A stretch of 64,000 bases of DNA from Paenibacillus xerothermodurans (lineage in GTDB: Bacteria > Bacillota > Bacilli > Paenibacillales > NBRC-103111): NCBI RefSeq assembly GCF_002220865.2, contig NZ_NHRJ02000003.1, positions 249,244 to 313,243 on the forward strand, given 5' to 3'. Positions 7,883 to 17,755 of the stretch are shown in pieces; position 1 is the first letter of the stretch; every line of letters starts with the position of its first letter. The notes beneath the pieces are model-generated. The model was not told the origin of the DNA. It did no database searches and saw nothing but the letters and a program-made list of their open reading frames with translations. The position numbers were made by a program, and so were the translations under genes.

Positions 7883-9286
7883 ATGGAACAGCGGCACGTA
7901 GAAGAAATCCGTACTATGATCAGCAGGGGCAGAATATTAACAGATGAAAGCGACCGTTACAGCTATTCGTTTGACGGGTCGTTCGGCACCTACCTGCCTG
8001 ATGTCGTCGTTCAGACGAAAGATGTGCAGGAACTGGCCGCTCTAGTGAAATACGCCAACCGGGAGCTGATTCCGATTTGCCCGCGCGGGCAATCGACTTC
8101 GTTGAGCGGAGGTCCCTTGCCGGTAAAAGGCGGGATCGTGATCGATCTGTCAGTAATGAACGATGTCTTGGAAATCGACGAGGAAGATCTGGTGGCCGTC
8201 GTCTCGCCAGGCGTATTGACGGCAGACATTCACAAGGCGGCTGACCGAAAGGGTTTTCTGTACCCTCCCGATCCGAGCAGCTCGCATGTGTCCACCATCG
8301 GGGGCAACTTGGCGGAAAATTCCGGCGGTCCCCGCGGTTTGAAGTATGGGGTCACCAAGGATTACGTCATCGGACTGGAGTTGATCACACCGCAGGGCGA
8401 GATCATCCGGACGGGCGGCCGCACGGTGAAGAATGTAACCGGATACGACCTGACCAAGCTCATCGTTGGCTCGGAAGGTACGCTGGGCATCATTACGAAG
8501 GCGGTGCTGCGCCTGATTCCGAAGCCGCCGGCAGCGAAGACCGTCATGGCGATATTCGATAGCTTGGTGGATGCGGGAAGAGCGATATCCAAGGTGCTTT
8601 CGTCCGGCATTTTGCCTTCCAAAATGGAGCTGATGGACCAGGCGTCCATGCTTGCGGTCGAGAATTACGAGCCGTCAGGCCTGCCTATAGATGCCGAGGC
8701 GATGATTCTCATCGAGCTGGACGGGCATCCTGCAGCGGTCAGCGATGAAGCGGAACAAGTGTCCAAGGTGTGCAGCGAGGTTGGCGCACGTGAAGTGCGG
8801 GTACCTGAGACAAAGGCGGAGATGGAAGAGGTATGGCAGGCGAGAAAGCTTGTGTCACCGGCGATTGCGCGTATCAAACCGACGAAAATTTCAGAAGACG
8901 CAACAGTACCCCGCAGCCAGATACCCGAGATGTGCAGACGGCTGCAGGAGATTAAAAAGAAGTACAACGTGCACCTCGTGGTGTTCGGCCACGCCGGAGA
9001 TGGCAATCTACATCCGAACATCGTTGCTGACAAGTCGGACAAAGAGGAGATGGGGCGGGTGGAGCAGGCGGTGGCGGAAATTTTTAAAGCCGCTGTCGAG
9101 CTGGGCGGCACCTTATCCGGCGAACACGGCATTGGGACGATGAAAGCACCTTTTATGGAGATGGAGCTCGGTGCGGCGGGCTTGGAGATGATGAAGCGGA
9201 TCAAGCAAGCTTGGGACCCCAACAACATTATGAATCCCGGCAAAATTTTTCCCGAGCCCGGACAAAAGCTGGTGTTGACCGAATGA
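7883..9286 (+). CDS. FAD-linked oxidase, GlcD/glycolate oxidase subunit family
   Basis: A 467-residue VAO-type flavoprotein that oxidises 2-hydroxyacids such as glycolate or D-lactate. The FAD domain shows PICPRGQSTSLSGG, VSPGVLTADIHKAA, PPDPSSSHVSTIGGNLAENSGG and VGSEGTLGIIT. The C-terminal cap shows HLVVFGHAGDGNLHPN and SGEHGIGTMKAPF, the conserved metal/substrate region. It starts after GGAGGA. Its stop overlaps the ATG of the Fe-S subunit gene by four bases, so the two are translationally coupled. It probably works as a complex with the GlcF-like protein, passing electrons to quinone. Confidence 0.88.
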   Translation: MEQRHVEEIRTMISRGRILTDESDRYSYSFDGSFGTYLPDVVVQTKDVQELAALVKYANRELIPICPRGQSTSLSGGPLPVKGGIVIDLSVMNDVLEIDEEDLVAVVSPGVLTADIHKAADRKGFLYPPDPSSSHVSTIGGNLAENSGGPRGLKYGVTKDYVIGLELITPQGEIIRTGGRTVKNVTGYDLTKLIVGSEGTLGIITKAVLRLIPKPPAAKTVMAIFDSLVDAGRAISKVLSSGILPSKMELMDQASMLAVENYEPSGLPIDAEAMILIELDGHPAAVSDEAEQVSKVCSEVGAREVRVPETKAEMEEVWQARKLVSPAIARIKPTKISEDATVPRSQIPEMCRRLQEIKKKYNVHLVVFGHAGDGNLHPNIVADKSDKEEMGRVEQAVAEIFKAAVELGGTLSGEHGIGTMKAPFMEMELGAAGLEMMKRIKQAWDPNNIMNPGKIFPEPGQKLVLTE

Positions 9287-10581
9287 ACGATCTGACGGCT
9301 TTGCGCCAAGAATTGAAGTACCACAAAACGAACGCATGCGTGCAGTGCGGTTACTGTCTTCCAGCATGTCCGACGTACGCCACCATGGGCAAAGAGACCC
9401 ACTCTCCGCGAGGCCGGATCAATCTCGTCAAAATGGCCGGCGAAGGCCGGATAAAGGATTTGTCCATACTGGAGGAGCCCATGGATCTGTGTCTGGGCTG
9501 CCGTGCGTGTGAAACGGTGTGTCCCACAGGAGTGGAATACGGCACAATACTGGAGGCGGCCAGGGCCGCTATCACTCGCCGTAAAAAGTTCTCACTGCCT
9601 GCCCGGGTGGCACGCAAGCTCGTGTTCACCAAGGTAATCCCGAGCCGTAAAGCGATGAATTTTATCGGAAATTCCATGTGGCTGTATGAGAAGAGCGGTA
9701 TGCAGAAGATCGCGAGAAAAACCGGGCTGACCAATCTGCTGCCTGGCAAGCTGGGCGAATTTGAAGCCATCGTCCCGTCCCCGGTTTCGCCAAAGCGCCG
9801 CTCGACACTTCCGAGATTCACTCCGGCTAAAGGCGCCAAGAAGTACACTGTCGCTTTTTTTGCAGGCTGCGTCATGGACGGAATGTTTCGGCGCATCAAC
9901 GAGCTGTCGGTGAAGCTGCTCGCTGAGGCAGGCTGCGACGTGCTGGTGATTGATAATCAAACCTGCTGCGGGGCGCTGCACGCGCATTCCGGAGAATTGG
10001 ATCATGCGAGAATGCTGGCTAAAAACAACATTACCGTGTTTGAGCCGCTGCAGGTCGATTTTATCGTCAACAACGCTGGAGGCTGCGGGGCCATCCTGGT
10101 GGAATATGACCATCTGTTGGCGGATGAACCCGAGTGGTCGGAACAGGCCAAACAATTCGCGGCAAAGTCAAAGGATATCTCGCAAATCCTGGCGCTGTGC
10201 GGCGGCATCGCCGGGACCACACGTCAGCCTGAACGCGTGACTTACCAAAGATCATGCCATATGACGAACGTGCAAAAAGTGACCAAGGAGCCTCAGCAGC
10301 TGATCCAGTCCCTCGTCGGCGTCGAGCTGGTAGAGATGAAGGATGCGAACATGTGCTGCGGGTCCGCGGGAATATACAACATTGTCAACTATGATGCTTC
10401 GATGGACATTTTGGACCTGAAGATGGAGCATGTGGCAGCCAGTCACGCGACAACAATTATCACCACCAATCCCGGCTGCCTGCTGCAGATGAAACTTGGC
10501 ATCGAACGTGAAAAGCTGCAAGGAAAGGTGCGCGCCGTTCACTTAGTCGAGTACCTGGCGGAGGCTGCTGGAATCCACTGA
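9283..10581 (+). CDS. Iron-sulfur subunit of a GlcF-type 2-hydroxyacid oxidase
   Basis: A 432-residue protein with two N-terminal 4Fe-4S motifs (CVQCGYCLPACPTY and CLGCRACETVCPTG). Two CCG domains follow: FAGCVMD...NQTCCGALHAHSG and YQRSCHMTN...NMCCGSAGIYN. This is the architecture of glycolate oxidase GlcF. The ATG overlaps the end of the glcD-like gene, so the subunits are made together. It should relay electrons from the flavoprotein to the membrane quinone pool. The assignment is firm; glycolate versus another hydroxyacid is open. Confidence 0.88.
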   Translation: MNDLTALRQELKYHKTNACVQCGYCLPACPTYATMGKETHSPRGRINLVKMAGEGRIKDLSILEEPMDLCLGCRACETVCPTGVEYGTILEAARAAITRRKKFSLPARVARKLVFTKVIPSRKAMNFIGNSMWLYEKSGMQKIARKTGLTNLLPGKLGEFEAIVPSPVSPKRRSTLPRFTPAKGAKKYTVAFFAGCVMDGMFRRINELSVKLLAEAGCDVLVIDNQTCCGALHAHSGELDHARMLAKNNITVFEPLQVDFIVNNAGGCGAILVEYDHLLADEPEWSEQAKQFAAKSKDISQILALCGGIAGTTRQPERVTYQRSCHMTNVQKVTKEPQQLIQSLVGVELVEMKDANMCCGSAGIYNIVNYDASMDILDLKMEHVAASHATTIITTNPGCLLQMKLGIEREKLQGKVRAVHLVEYLAEAAGIH

Positions 10582-10727
10582 CTCCACCCTGGACGGCCTT
10601 CGGCCCATTTCTTCTACGCCAGGGCAGGCAGGCGAATTTTGTGCAGATGCACGCAAAATGAAACGGACACACGCCGCGTGCATCATGAAGAGGTTGGCGA
10701 ATTCATTTTTATCTGGGGGGAATTTAT

Positions 10728-12152
10728 ATGTTGTATATCAACGGGGAATGGCGCGAGTCGCTGTCAGGCAAAACATTGGACGTGACCAATCCGGCCACGA
10801 ACCAAACGATCAAGTCGGTGCCATCGGCAGGAGTCGAGGAAACGAAGCAGGCGATTGATGCGGCTAAGCAAGCTTTCGCCGGTTGGAAGAGGCTGACGGG
10901 TAAGGAGCGGAGCCAGTATTTGCGCAAAGTGGCCGATCATCTCAGGGACAACCAGGATGCTCTGGCCGGAGTGGTGACAACAGAAATGGGCAAGCCGCTA
11001 AAAGAGGCGAAGGGTGAGCTGGCTCTCTCTATAGATTACTTCGAATGGTACGCGGAGGAAGCCAAGCGCATTTACGGCGAAACGATTCCTTCCTTCCATC
11101 CGGATAAAAGACTGATGCTCATTCAGCAGCCGGTCGGTGTTGTCGCAGCGGTGACGCCATGGAACTTTCCCGTAGCTATGTTCGCGCGCAAAATCGCGCC
11201 GGCACTCGCAGCAGGATGCACCATTGTGCTGAAGCCGGCCTCCGCCACGCCGTTGTCTGCAATTAAGGTGTTCGAATCTTTTGAGGCGGCGGGCATACCC
11301 AAGGGTGTGGTTAATCTCGTGATCGGCTCGGCTTCCGAAATTGTCGGCGAGATGACAAGAAACCCCGACGTGAAGAAAATCACGTTTACCGGTTCGACTG
11401 AAGTCGGCAAAAAACTAATCCGCGATTCCGCGGACACCGTGAAACGGGTTTCGATGGAGCTGGGCGGGCATGCGCCGTTCGTCGTGTTTGACGATGCGGA
11501 TATCGACGCTGCCGTGGAAGGCGCCATTGCAAGCAAATTCCGCAACGCGGGCCAGACTTGCGTCTGCTTGAACCGGCTTTACGTGTCCGAGACGGTTGCC
11601 GAAGAGTTTGGCCGGAAATTTGCGGATAAGGTGTCCCAGCTGAAGCTCGGTAGCGGATTGGACGCCGGTGTGGATATCGGGCCGCTCATTGATGAAGCGG
11701 CGGTGCAAAAGGTGGAGGAGCATGTCCAGGACGCCCTCGACAATCGAGGACAGATCCTGTGCGGTGGTAAACGACCGGACATCTCTCTGCAGGGCAACTT
11801 CTACGAGCCTACTGTAATAAACTATGCCAGCGATAACATGAAAATCGCCACGGAAGAAACGTTCGGCCCTCTCGCGCCTATCTTCACCTTCAAGACGGAT
11901 GAAGAAGTCATAGAGAAAGCGAACCATCCGCAATATGGCTTGGCGGCTTACTTTTATACCAGAGATCTGGGACGCGCGTTCCGTGTGATGGAAGCCGTGG
12001 AATTTGGCATTGTCGGCATTAACGACCCGCTCCCAACGGTCGCGCAAGCACCATTCGGCGGGGTAAAAGAAAGCGGAATGGGCAAAGAAGGCGGAAAGTA
12101 TGGTTTGAGGGATTACATGGTGGAGAAGTATGTCTCGATAAATTTGGGCTGA
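10728..12152 (+). CDS. NAD(P)-dependent aldehyde dehydrogenase, GabD-like
   Basis: A 474-residue aldehyde dehydrogenase closest in pattern to succinate or 2-oxoglutarate semialdehyde dehydrogenases. It shows TPWNFPVAMFARKIAPALAAG, the FTGSTEVGKKL nucleotide loop, general base in MELGGHAPF, catalytic Cys in NAGQTCVCLNR and the EETFGPLAP block. It is preceded by GGGGGG. A gap of 146 bp with an inverted repeat (ATTTTGTGC/GCACGCAAAAT) separates it from the Fe-S subunit. With the DapA-family enzyme at 22309 it could complete a glucarate-type route through 2-oxoglutarate semialdehyde; that is inference. Confidence 0.85.
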   Translation: MLYINGEWRESLSGKTLDVTNPATNQTIKSVPSAGVEETKQAIDAAKQAFAGWKRLTGKERSQYLRKVADHLRDNQDALAGVVTTEMGKPLKEAKGELALSIDYFEWYAEEAKRIYGETIPSFHPDKRLMLIQQPVGVVAAVTPWNFPVAMFARKIAPALAAGCTIVLKPASATPLSAIKVFESFEAAGIPKGVVNLVIGSASEIVGEMTRNPDVKKITFTGSTEVGKKLIRDSADTVKRVSMELGGHAPFVVFDDADIDAAVEGAIASKFRNAGQTCVCLNRLYVSETVAEEFGRKFADKVSQLKLGSGLDAGVDIGPLIDEAAVQKVEEHVQDALDNRGQILCGGKRPDISLQGNFYEPTVINYASDNMKIATEETFGPLAPIFTFKTDEEVIEKANHPQYGLAAYFYTRDLGRAFRVMEAVEFGIVGINDPLPTVAQAPFGGVKESGMGKEGGKYGLRDYMVEKYVSINLG

Positions 12153-12206
12153 TGGAGGATACGATAGCAGTCCACGCTGCATGGGCTGATGGGAGATACG
12201 ATAGCA
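12145..12206 (+). repeat. Short direct duplication at the aldehyde dehydrogenase 3' end
   Basis: A 25-bp sequence beginning TGGGCTGATGG and ending GATACGATAGCA occurs at 12145-12169, overlapping the last codons and stop, and again at 12182-12206, with a two-base difference. Confidence 0.75.
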
Positions 12207-12316
12207 CATGGGCTTGAGCTGCTGGGCAACCTGCAGCAGTTAAGAGTTGGCATGACTGGGTGCGCGCGAGTGTGTTAGCGTCCGTTATTCCATGTGGTAA
12301 TTGCTCGTCACATCGG

Positions 12317-12346
12317 CAGCCTGCGCATAGCAGGCTGTTTGTTTTT
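12317..12346 (+). terminator. Terminator of the aldolase-dehydrogenase operon
   Basis: Perfect stem CAGCCTGC / GCAGGCTG with a 5-base loop, followed by TTTGTTTTT. Confidence 0.85.
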
Positions 12347-12351
12347 GATGA

Positions 12352-12380
12352 TTGACAGTACGCTGCAACAGATTTATGAT
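12352..12380 (+). promoter_or_regulatory. Sigma-A-type promoter for the LytS/LytTR genes
   Basis: TTGACA (12352-12357), a 17-base spacer and TATGAT (12375-12380). A leader of about 280 bases follows before the kinase start. It contains an imperfect cre-like TGTAAGCGCTTCA near 12550 and a GCGGT...ACCGC hairpin. Confidence 0.75.
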
Positions 12381-12668
12381 GAAAGCGTTATAATTACCGT
12401 TGTGGTGATAGACGTGCTTAGGCGAAGCGGTTCGGATACCGCTGCAGTCTATGCCCACACGACCAACGCCAGCTGCTCAGGTGCGAAGATGCCCTTGTGC
12501 CCAAGTGACATATCGTAAGTATCCACTGCGGGCGTTCGCTTATCGGATGTTTGTAAGCGCTTCATAAGGTACTTTTTTTCGAGTCTCACGTGTTCGCTCC
12601 TTCATTGGTTTCGCTGAAGGGGCCGCTTCCATTTGATCAACACACGCCGACCGAGGAGGAGATGTACC

Positions 12669-14465
12669 TTGTGGGAATTGTTACGTCAGCTCGCGGAGAA
12701 TATGGGGATGATCGTAACCATCGCCTTTCTGCTAACCCGGATCAAATCCTTTCATCTTATCTTCCGAAAAGGATTGAACCGGCAAAGCAAAGTGATTATT
12801 TTGATCACCTTTGCCATCTTCGGCATTGTGAGCCATTACATCGGCATTAACATTATGACGGATCATCTTGCCTTGACCGCCTGGAACTGGGGGGTGAGCA
12901 ACGGTCACTCATCCATCGCCAACACAAGTCCCGTTGCAATGGTCATGGGCGGCCTTCTGGGAGGCCCGTTGATCGGTATGGGCATTGCCCTTGTGATCGG
13001 CGGATACCGTTTTCTGTATGGCGGCATTGCTGATTGGGCCACACTGGGCTCGTTCCTTGTGCTTGGGCTGCTCGCCGGCTGGGCAGGAGTATACTTGAGA
13101 AAACGCGCTAAGGTTGGTCCATTGTCCGCACTCGTTGTGGCCTTTATGCTGGAGTTTGTACATATGGCCATCTTGCTCTTCCTCCCGCAGCCGAACGTGC
13201 TGGCGTTGCAATTGGTCAGCCTGATCGCGGTGCCGATGATAACCATTAACTCGCTGGGCGTCTGGATTTTTGCGTTAATTATTGAAAATGTGCTGCGGGA
13301 AGAGGCCAAAGCGCGCGCTGTGGAGACACACAAAACACTGCTTATCGCCGATAAGACGCTCCCTTATTTCCGGCAAGGCCTTCATTCAGCTGCCAGCGGC
13401 GAGGCGGCGAGCATCATTCACCAGCACAGCGGTGCCGATGCCATAGGTATCACTAACCGTTTGGACATTATAGCTTTCGCCGGCGGCACTCAGGATGACC
13501 ACGGAGCATGTGAGCAGCTGCTGCAGCCGTTTATTCGCAGGGCGTTGGACACTGGAGACCGGGCCGTATTCAAAGAGCAGGACCAGGCAGCTGAGGAGCA
13601 GGATAAGACCCCTTATGCGATGGTGATCATTCTCCCTCTCGTCGTCGCAGGTGAGCCGGTCGGCGCCCTGTTAATGTACTACAGGAAGTCGCAGCCGATA
13701 AGTGAAGCTGAAGAGGAATTAGCGGAGGGCCTAAGCAAACTATTTTCTACCCAACTGGAATTAGGCGAAGTGGAACGGCAGAAGAAGCTTCTCATGGATG
13801 CCGAGATCAAAGCGCTGCAGGCACAAGTTAATCCGCATTTTTTGTTTAATTCCATCAACACGCTGGTCGCGGTCTGCCGAAGTGACCCGATGCTGGCACG
13901 AAAATTGCTGCTGGATCTGGGCACCTATTTTCGCAGCAACCTGCAGGGCGCGACGCAGCTGCTCATTCCACTGCATAAAGAGCTGGAGCACGTGCACGCA
14001 TACCTGGCGCTAGAACAGGCACGGTTTCCGGGCTCTTATTGTCTCAACGTGCACGTCGAGCCGGGTCTTGAAGAGACACTTATTCCCCCCTTCACGCTGC
14101 AGCCGCTGGTGGAGAACTCTATTCGCCATGGTTTCGCCGGCAGGCGTCGTGGTGGCATGGTCGCGATAAATATTCATCTTGATCAGGGAAATGTCGTGGT
14201 GCGTGTGAGCGACAACGGCAGAGGGATTGATGAGGACAGGCTTCGGCAGCTTGGCCATAGCGTGGTCGAGTCACAAAAAGGGACCGGCACCGCACTGCAC
14301 AATATAAAAGAACGGCTGCAGGGATTGTATGGCAGCGAAGCACCGATGAAAATCGTAAGTCAGCCGGATGCCGGAACCCAAGTCGAGCTACGGTTTCCAA
14401 GAACAGACGGAGGGGAGAATGGACATGCTGACGGTTTTCTTGGTGGAGGACGAATTGTTTGCTAG
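12669..14465 (+). CDS. LytS-type sensor histidine kinase
   Basis: A 598-residue membrane kinase. The N-terminal 5TM-LYT sensor domain has about six hydrophobic segments (MIVTIAFLLTRI, VIILITFAIFGIVSHYIG, GGLLGGPLIGMGIALVIGG and others). A GAF-like domain spans about 215-360. The His-kinase domain has the QVNPHFLFNSINTL phosphoacceptor box, and the ATPase domain has LVENSIRHG and SDNGRGID. I chose TTG 12669 because GAGGAGGAG lies 7 bases upstream and the product then begins MWELLRQL as in other LytS proteins. Its 3' end overlaps the regulator gene by 47 bp. It presumably senses a carboxylate or a transport-linked signal. Confidence 0.88.
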   Translation: MWELLRQLAENMGMIVTIAFLLTRIKSFHLIFRKGLNRQSKVIILITFAIFGIVSHYIGINIMTDHLALTAWNWGVSNGHSSIANTSPVAMVMGGLLGGPLIGMGIALVIGGYRFLYGGIADWATLGSFLVLGLLAGWAGVYLRKRAKVGPLSALVVAFMLEFVHMAILLFLPQPNVLALQLVSLIAVPMITINSLGVWIFALIIENVLREEAKARAVETHKTLLIADKTLPYFRQGLHSAASGEAASIIHQHSGADAIGITNRLDIIAFAGGTQDDHGACEQLLQPFIRRALDTGDRAVFKEQDQAAEEQDKTPYAMVIILPLVVAGEPVGALLMYYRKSQPISEAEEELAEGLSKLFSTQLELGEVERQKKLLMDAEIKALQAQVNPHFLFNSINTLVAVCRSDPMLARKLLLDLGTYFRSNLQGATQLLIPLHKELEHVHAYLALEQARFPGSYCLNVHVEPGLEETLIPPFTLQPLVENSIRHGFAGRRRGGMVAINIHLDQGNVVVRVSDNGRGIDEDRLRQLGHSVVESQKGTGTALHNIKERLQGLYGSEAPMKIVSQPDAGTQVELRFPRTDGGENGHADGFLGGGRIVC

Positions 14466-15162
14466 GGATGAACTGAAATATCTGCTTTCGAGAATCAGGG
14501 AAGTCAAGGTCATTGGAGAAGCCGAGACGATGGATGAAGCGGTAGCTGGTGTGGAGAAACTTGGGCCGGACGTGATCTTTTTGGATATCAGCCTGGCGGA
14601 CGGCAGCGGACTGGACGCAGCCAGACAGATCAATAAGTTAAAAAAACCGCCGCTCGTCGTATTTGCCACAGCCTTTCATCAGCATGCGCTGGAGGCCTTT
14701 GAGCTAAATGCCATTGACTATGTGACGAAGCCTTTTATGGAGCAGCGTATTGCTCAGACCATTGATAAAATCAAGCGGCTGACCGAACAGCAAAAGGAGG
14801 CGGCAACCGCCGCTGAAGCGAAGCCGCAGAAGCGCAAAAGCAAGCTGGCCGTATCGCAGGGGGAGCGAATCATCATGGTGGACATGGACAAAATCGTATA
14901 CATCGGAACGGAAGATAGGCAGGTCGTGCTCAAAACCGTAGATGCGCGCTTTAAGATCGACACGCCGCTGTACGAGATGACTTACAAATTGAAGAGCGCT
15001 CCCTTTTTAAGAGTGCACAGAGGTTACATCGTCAATGCGGATTATGTGGAGGAAATAGAGCCTTGGTTTAACGGCACTTACAACCTTTTATTGCGGGACG
15101 GTTCCAAAGTTCCTGTCAGCCGTTCGTACATCAAGGAAATCCGTGATTATCTGGACTTTTAA
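14419..15162 (+). CDS. LytTR-family response regulator
   Basis: A 247-residue regulator with a receiver domain (FLVEDELFARDEL, phospho-acceptor Asp in VIFLDISLADGSG, switch Lys in YVTKPF), a charged linker, and a C-terminal LytTR DNA-binding domain (KIVYIGTEDRQVVLKT, APFLRVHRGYIVNADYVEEIEPW, KVPVSRSYIKEIRDYL). The ATG at 14419 has GGAGGGGAG upstream. It is the cognate partner of the preceding kinase. The paired motifs at 6404-6458 and 17892-17946 are likely targets, but that is not shown. Confidence 0.9.
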   Translation: MDMLTVFLVEDELFARDELKYLLSRIREVKVIGEAETMDEAVAGVEKLGPDVIFLDISLADGSGLDAARQINKLKKPPLVVFATAFHQHALEAFELNAIDYVTKPFMEQRIAQTIDKIKRLTEQQKEAATAAEAKPQKRKSKLAVSQGERIIMVDMDKIVYIGTEDRQVVLKTVDARFKIDTPLYEMTYKLKSAPFLRVHRGYIVNADYVEEIEPWFNGTYNLLLRDGSKVPVSRSYIKEIRDYLDF

Positions 15163-15221
15163 GCCGCGGTCGCCGTTCTGAACGGTTGTAGGTGCTTATA
15201 CCAGCGGGGGAGGCACGTCAA

Positions 15222-16244
15222 ATGAAGATCATTGGCAAACGATATGTTGTCGCCGTGTTCACCGTCATACTGGCCTTAGGCACGTTGGGCTGTTCTGCGG
15301 ACAAATGGGTGGCCCGGAGTGAATACCAAGCCGGTGCCGAGCGGGGCGAGTCCGATTATCCCAATAAGGACGTGGAACTCGTCGTCGGGTACACAGCGGG
15401 CGGAGGCACGGATGTTGTTGCGCGTATTGTCGTGGAGGCAGCGAATAAATACATGCCGCGCGGCAAACGGATTGTGGTCACCACTAAGCCGGGCAGCAGC
15501 GGCACGATTGCCCTCGCCGATGTCATGCAGGCCCAGCCTGATGGGTACAAGCTGGGCTCCGTTACCACAGGCAACCTCGCCATCCAGCCAAATTACGGTC
15601 AGACGCCCTTCCAATCAAACAGCTTCATTCCGCTCGCGCAATTCAACTCCGCGCAAAACCTGCTCGCCGTGAGGGCTGATGCACCTTGGCAGACGTACGA
15701 CGAATGGCTGGCATGGGTGAAGAAGCACCCGGGACATTTTACTTACGGCTCCAGCGGCGCCGGCAATTCACAGCACTTGGCCATGGAGGCCGTCAACATA
15801 TTGGAAGGGATACAGACCAAGCATGTCCCTTTTGACGGTGCCGCCCTTTCCATTACCGCACTGCTCGGCGGGCACGTAGACGGGATCGTGCTTTTATCGC
15901 AAGAAGCCAAAAATTACGTAGACAGCGGTCGGATACGCGTGCTGGCGAACGCAGGGACAAGCGAAATCCCCGCATTCCAACACGCTGTTTTTTTACGCGA
16001 TAAAGGCTTTATCGGCTTGGACACATGGTCTGGTGTAGTGGCGCCGAAGGACACGCCGCCGGATATTGTGAATACGCTGCGTGACGTATTCCGGCAGGCC
16101 CTGCTGGATCCGGCTACCACGGCCGCATTTAGCGAAATCGGGATCGAGCCCGCCTACCAAGATAGCGAACGCTTTGCCAAAACTATTGCGCAAACCAACC
16201 ATTTGACCAGGGACGTCGCTAAAGTCATCGGTCTAGTGAAATAG
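15222..16244 (+). CDS. TctC-family solute-binding lipoprotein (first copy)
   Basis: A 340-residue extracytoplasmic binding protein of tripartite tricarboxylate transporters. It has a lipoprotein signal with lipobox LGTLGC. The family core includes LVVGYTAGGGTDVVARI, TKPGSSGTIALADVM, VTTGNLAIQPNYGQTPF, HVPFDGAALSITALLGGHVDG and LDTWSGVVAPKDTP. It follows the LytTR regulator by 59 bp, so it is probably co-transcribed with the two-component system and may act as its ligand-presenting partner. A close paralogue at 18043 sits with TctB and TctA. The ligand is likely a di- or tricarboxylate, not determined. Confidence 0.9.
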   Translation: MKIIGKRYVVAVFTVILALGTLGCSADKWVARSEYQAGAERGESDYPNKDVELVVGYTAGGGTDVVARIVVEAANKYMPRGKRIVVTTKPGSSGTIALADVMQAQPDGYKLGSVTTGNLAIQPNYGQTPFQSNSFIPLAQFNSAQNLLAVRADAPWQTYDEWLAWVKKHPGHFTYGSSGAGNSQHLAMEAVNILEGIQTKHVPFDGAALSITALLGGHVDGIVLLSQEAKNYVDSGRIRVLANAGTSEIPAFQHAVFLRDKGFIGLDTWSGVVAPKDTPPDIVNTLRDVFRQALLDPATTAAFSEIGIEPAYQDSERFAKTIAQTNHLTRDVAKVIGLVK

Positions 16245-16360
16245 CCCCCGGTAGGCCCTCATGGCATTGCTTTGTCCGGAGAAGCCACCGGAGCGAGCCA
16301 CGATCACAAGTGCCGGTCAGCGAGCACGTCCACGAACGCGATCGCGATTAAGCAATGTGA

Positions 16361-17755
16361 TTAAGATCCCACCTTTTCCCCGCGCAGTACGGGCATGTCC
16401 TCACGCGCTTCCAATTTGAAGTACACCCATGCCATGTTAATCAACAGCAGAAAGGCCAGGATAAGATAAACGGTCCCGAACGTAGTACGCGCGCCGGCGG
16501 CGGTAACGTTCAGCGAGCTCCAATCGAATTCGATCGCTTTGCTTAATACGGATCCGCTCATGGCACCCGCCAGAAAGTTGATCAGATTGTACACCCCAAG
16601 GCCGATACCGGTTTGTTCGCGCGGCAGCGTGGAGGAAACAACCTTAGCCATAGCCGTTTGCACGAAGGTAAACGCGATATTGAGCAAAGGCAGCGTGACC
16701 GCGATTGTCCAAGCTGCGAGACCTGACACCGACGAAAGACAGAGATAACCGAACGCCAAAGCTGCAAAAGCTACATATAAAGTGAACCGGCTGCCTCGGG
16801 CGTCTACCAGGCGTCCGCCGTAGCGGCCTATTACCGCTGCCAGCATTGCCGCCGGAAACAATACATATCCGATCGTCTGCGGATTCAAGCTATGGATGTC
16901 TTTGAGCATCATGGGCACTAACAGAAACAAGCCGAACACCGAGAAAAAAGCGATAAAGCTGATTAGCAAGCCGTTACGGTATCCCGCAATGCTAAACAAA
17001 GACAGCCGAATAAACGGATTCGGAACAGCGCGTACACGCCACACGAACAGGGCGAACATTACAGCGCCGACCACCAGCCACCATATATTGAACTGCGTGA
17101 CGGACAGCATTAACGCCGCGACCGCTGAGCCAAGCAGTCCCGCACCTGCAAGATCCACTTTCTCCCCGCTCACGATCTGCTCGTCAGGCAGCGCCCGCCG
17201 GATCAGAGGCAGCGCCACGGGTGCGGCCAAGGAGATGAGGAACAGACCGGTCCAGTGAAAATGACCTGCGATAAATCCGCCCACAATCGGCCCGATACCT
17301 GAAGAAAATGCAATCGTTGAAGCGATGACGGCCATCACTCTGCCCCGCTGCTCAAGCGGATAAAAGCGGACCGGAATTAGCATCACCAACGCCGGTATGC
17401 AGGAAGCGCCTGCTGCCTGCACCAGGCGGCAAATGATTAAAAATATGTACGAATCGCTAAAATAACCTGCCGTTGATGCTCCGGAAAACAGAAAAATGCC
17501 GATGGTGATCAGCCGCTTCAGCGGATACTTGTCGGCCAGCTTGCCAAACAGCAAGGAGCCCAACGCGAACAGCACGGAGTAGCCCGTTACTATCCAGCTT
17601 ACCTCAGAAGGGCTAAGTTGATAGTCGGCGGCGATCTCCGGCAGTGCCACATTAAACATGGTGGCGTTCATCACCGAAAAAAACAGCACAAAGCAAAGTG
17701 CCTGTACCAGCCGGTTCGTACTTCCCGCACTGCTTGATTCATGTTCAGATTTCAT
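16361..17755 (-). CDS. MFS transporter, DHA2-like drug/metabolite exporter
   Basis: A 464-residue major facilitator protein with about 14 hydrophobic segments. It has the motif-A region FGKLADKYPLKRLI, NVALPEIAADYQLSPSEVSWIVTGY in the first helices, and the exporter motif C-like region ATIAFSSGIGPIVGGFIAG. These are typical of the EmrB/TetL group of proton-driven exporters. It is oriented against its neighbours between the two tctC copies. It could export a pathway intermediate or a toxic analogue. The substrate cannot be read from sequence. Confidence 0.82.
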   Translation of the reverse strand: MKSEHESSSAGSTNRLVQALCFVLFFSVMNATMFNVALPEIAADYQLSPSEVSWIVTGYSVLFALGSLLFGKLADKYPLKRLITIGIFLFSGASTAGYFSDSYIFLIICRLVQAAGASCIPALVMLIPVRFYPLEQRGRVMAVIASTIAFSSGIGPIVGGFIAGHFHWTGLFLISLAAPVALPLIRRALPDEQIVSGEKVDLAGAGLLGSAVAALMLSVTQFNIWWLVVGAVMFALFVWRVRAVPNPFIRLSLFSIAGYRNGLLISFIAFFSVFGLFLLVPMMLKDIHSLNPQTIGYVLFPAAMLAAVIGRYGGRLVDARGSRFTLYVAFAALAFGYLCLSSVSGLAAWTIAVTLPLLNIAFTFVQTAMAKVVSSTLPREQTGIGLGVYNLINFLAGAMSGSVLSKAIEFDWSSLNVTAAGARTTFGTVYLILAFLLLINMAWVYFKLEAREDMPVLRGEKVGS

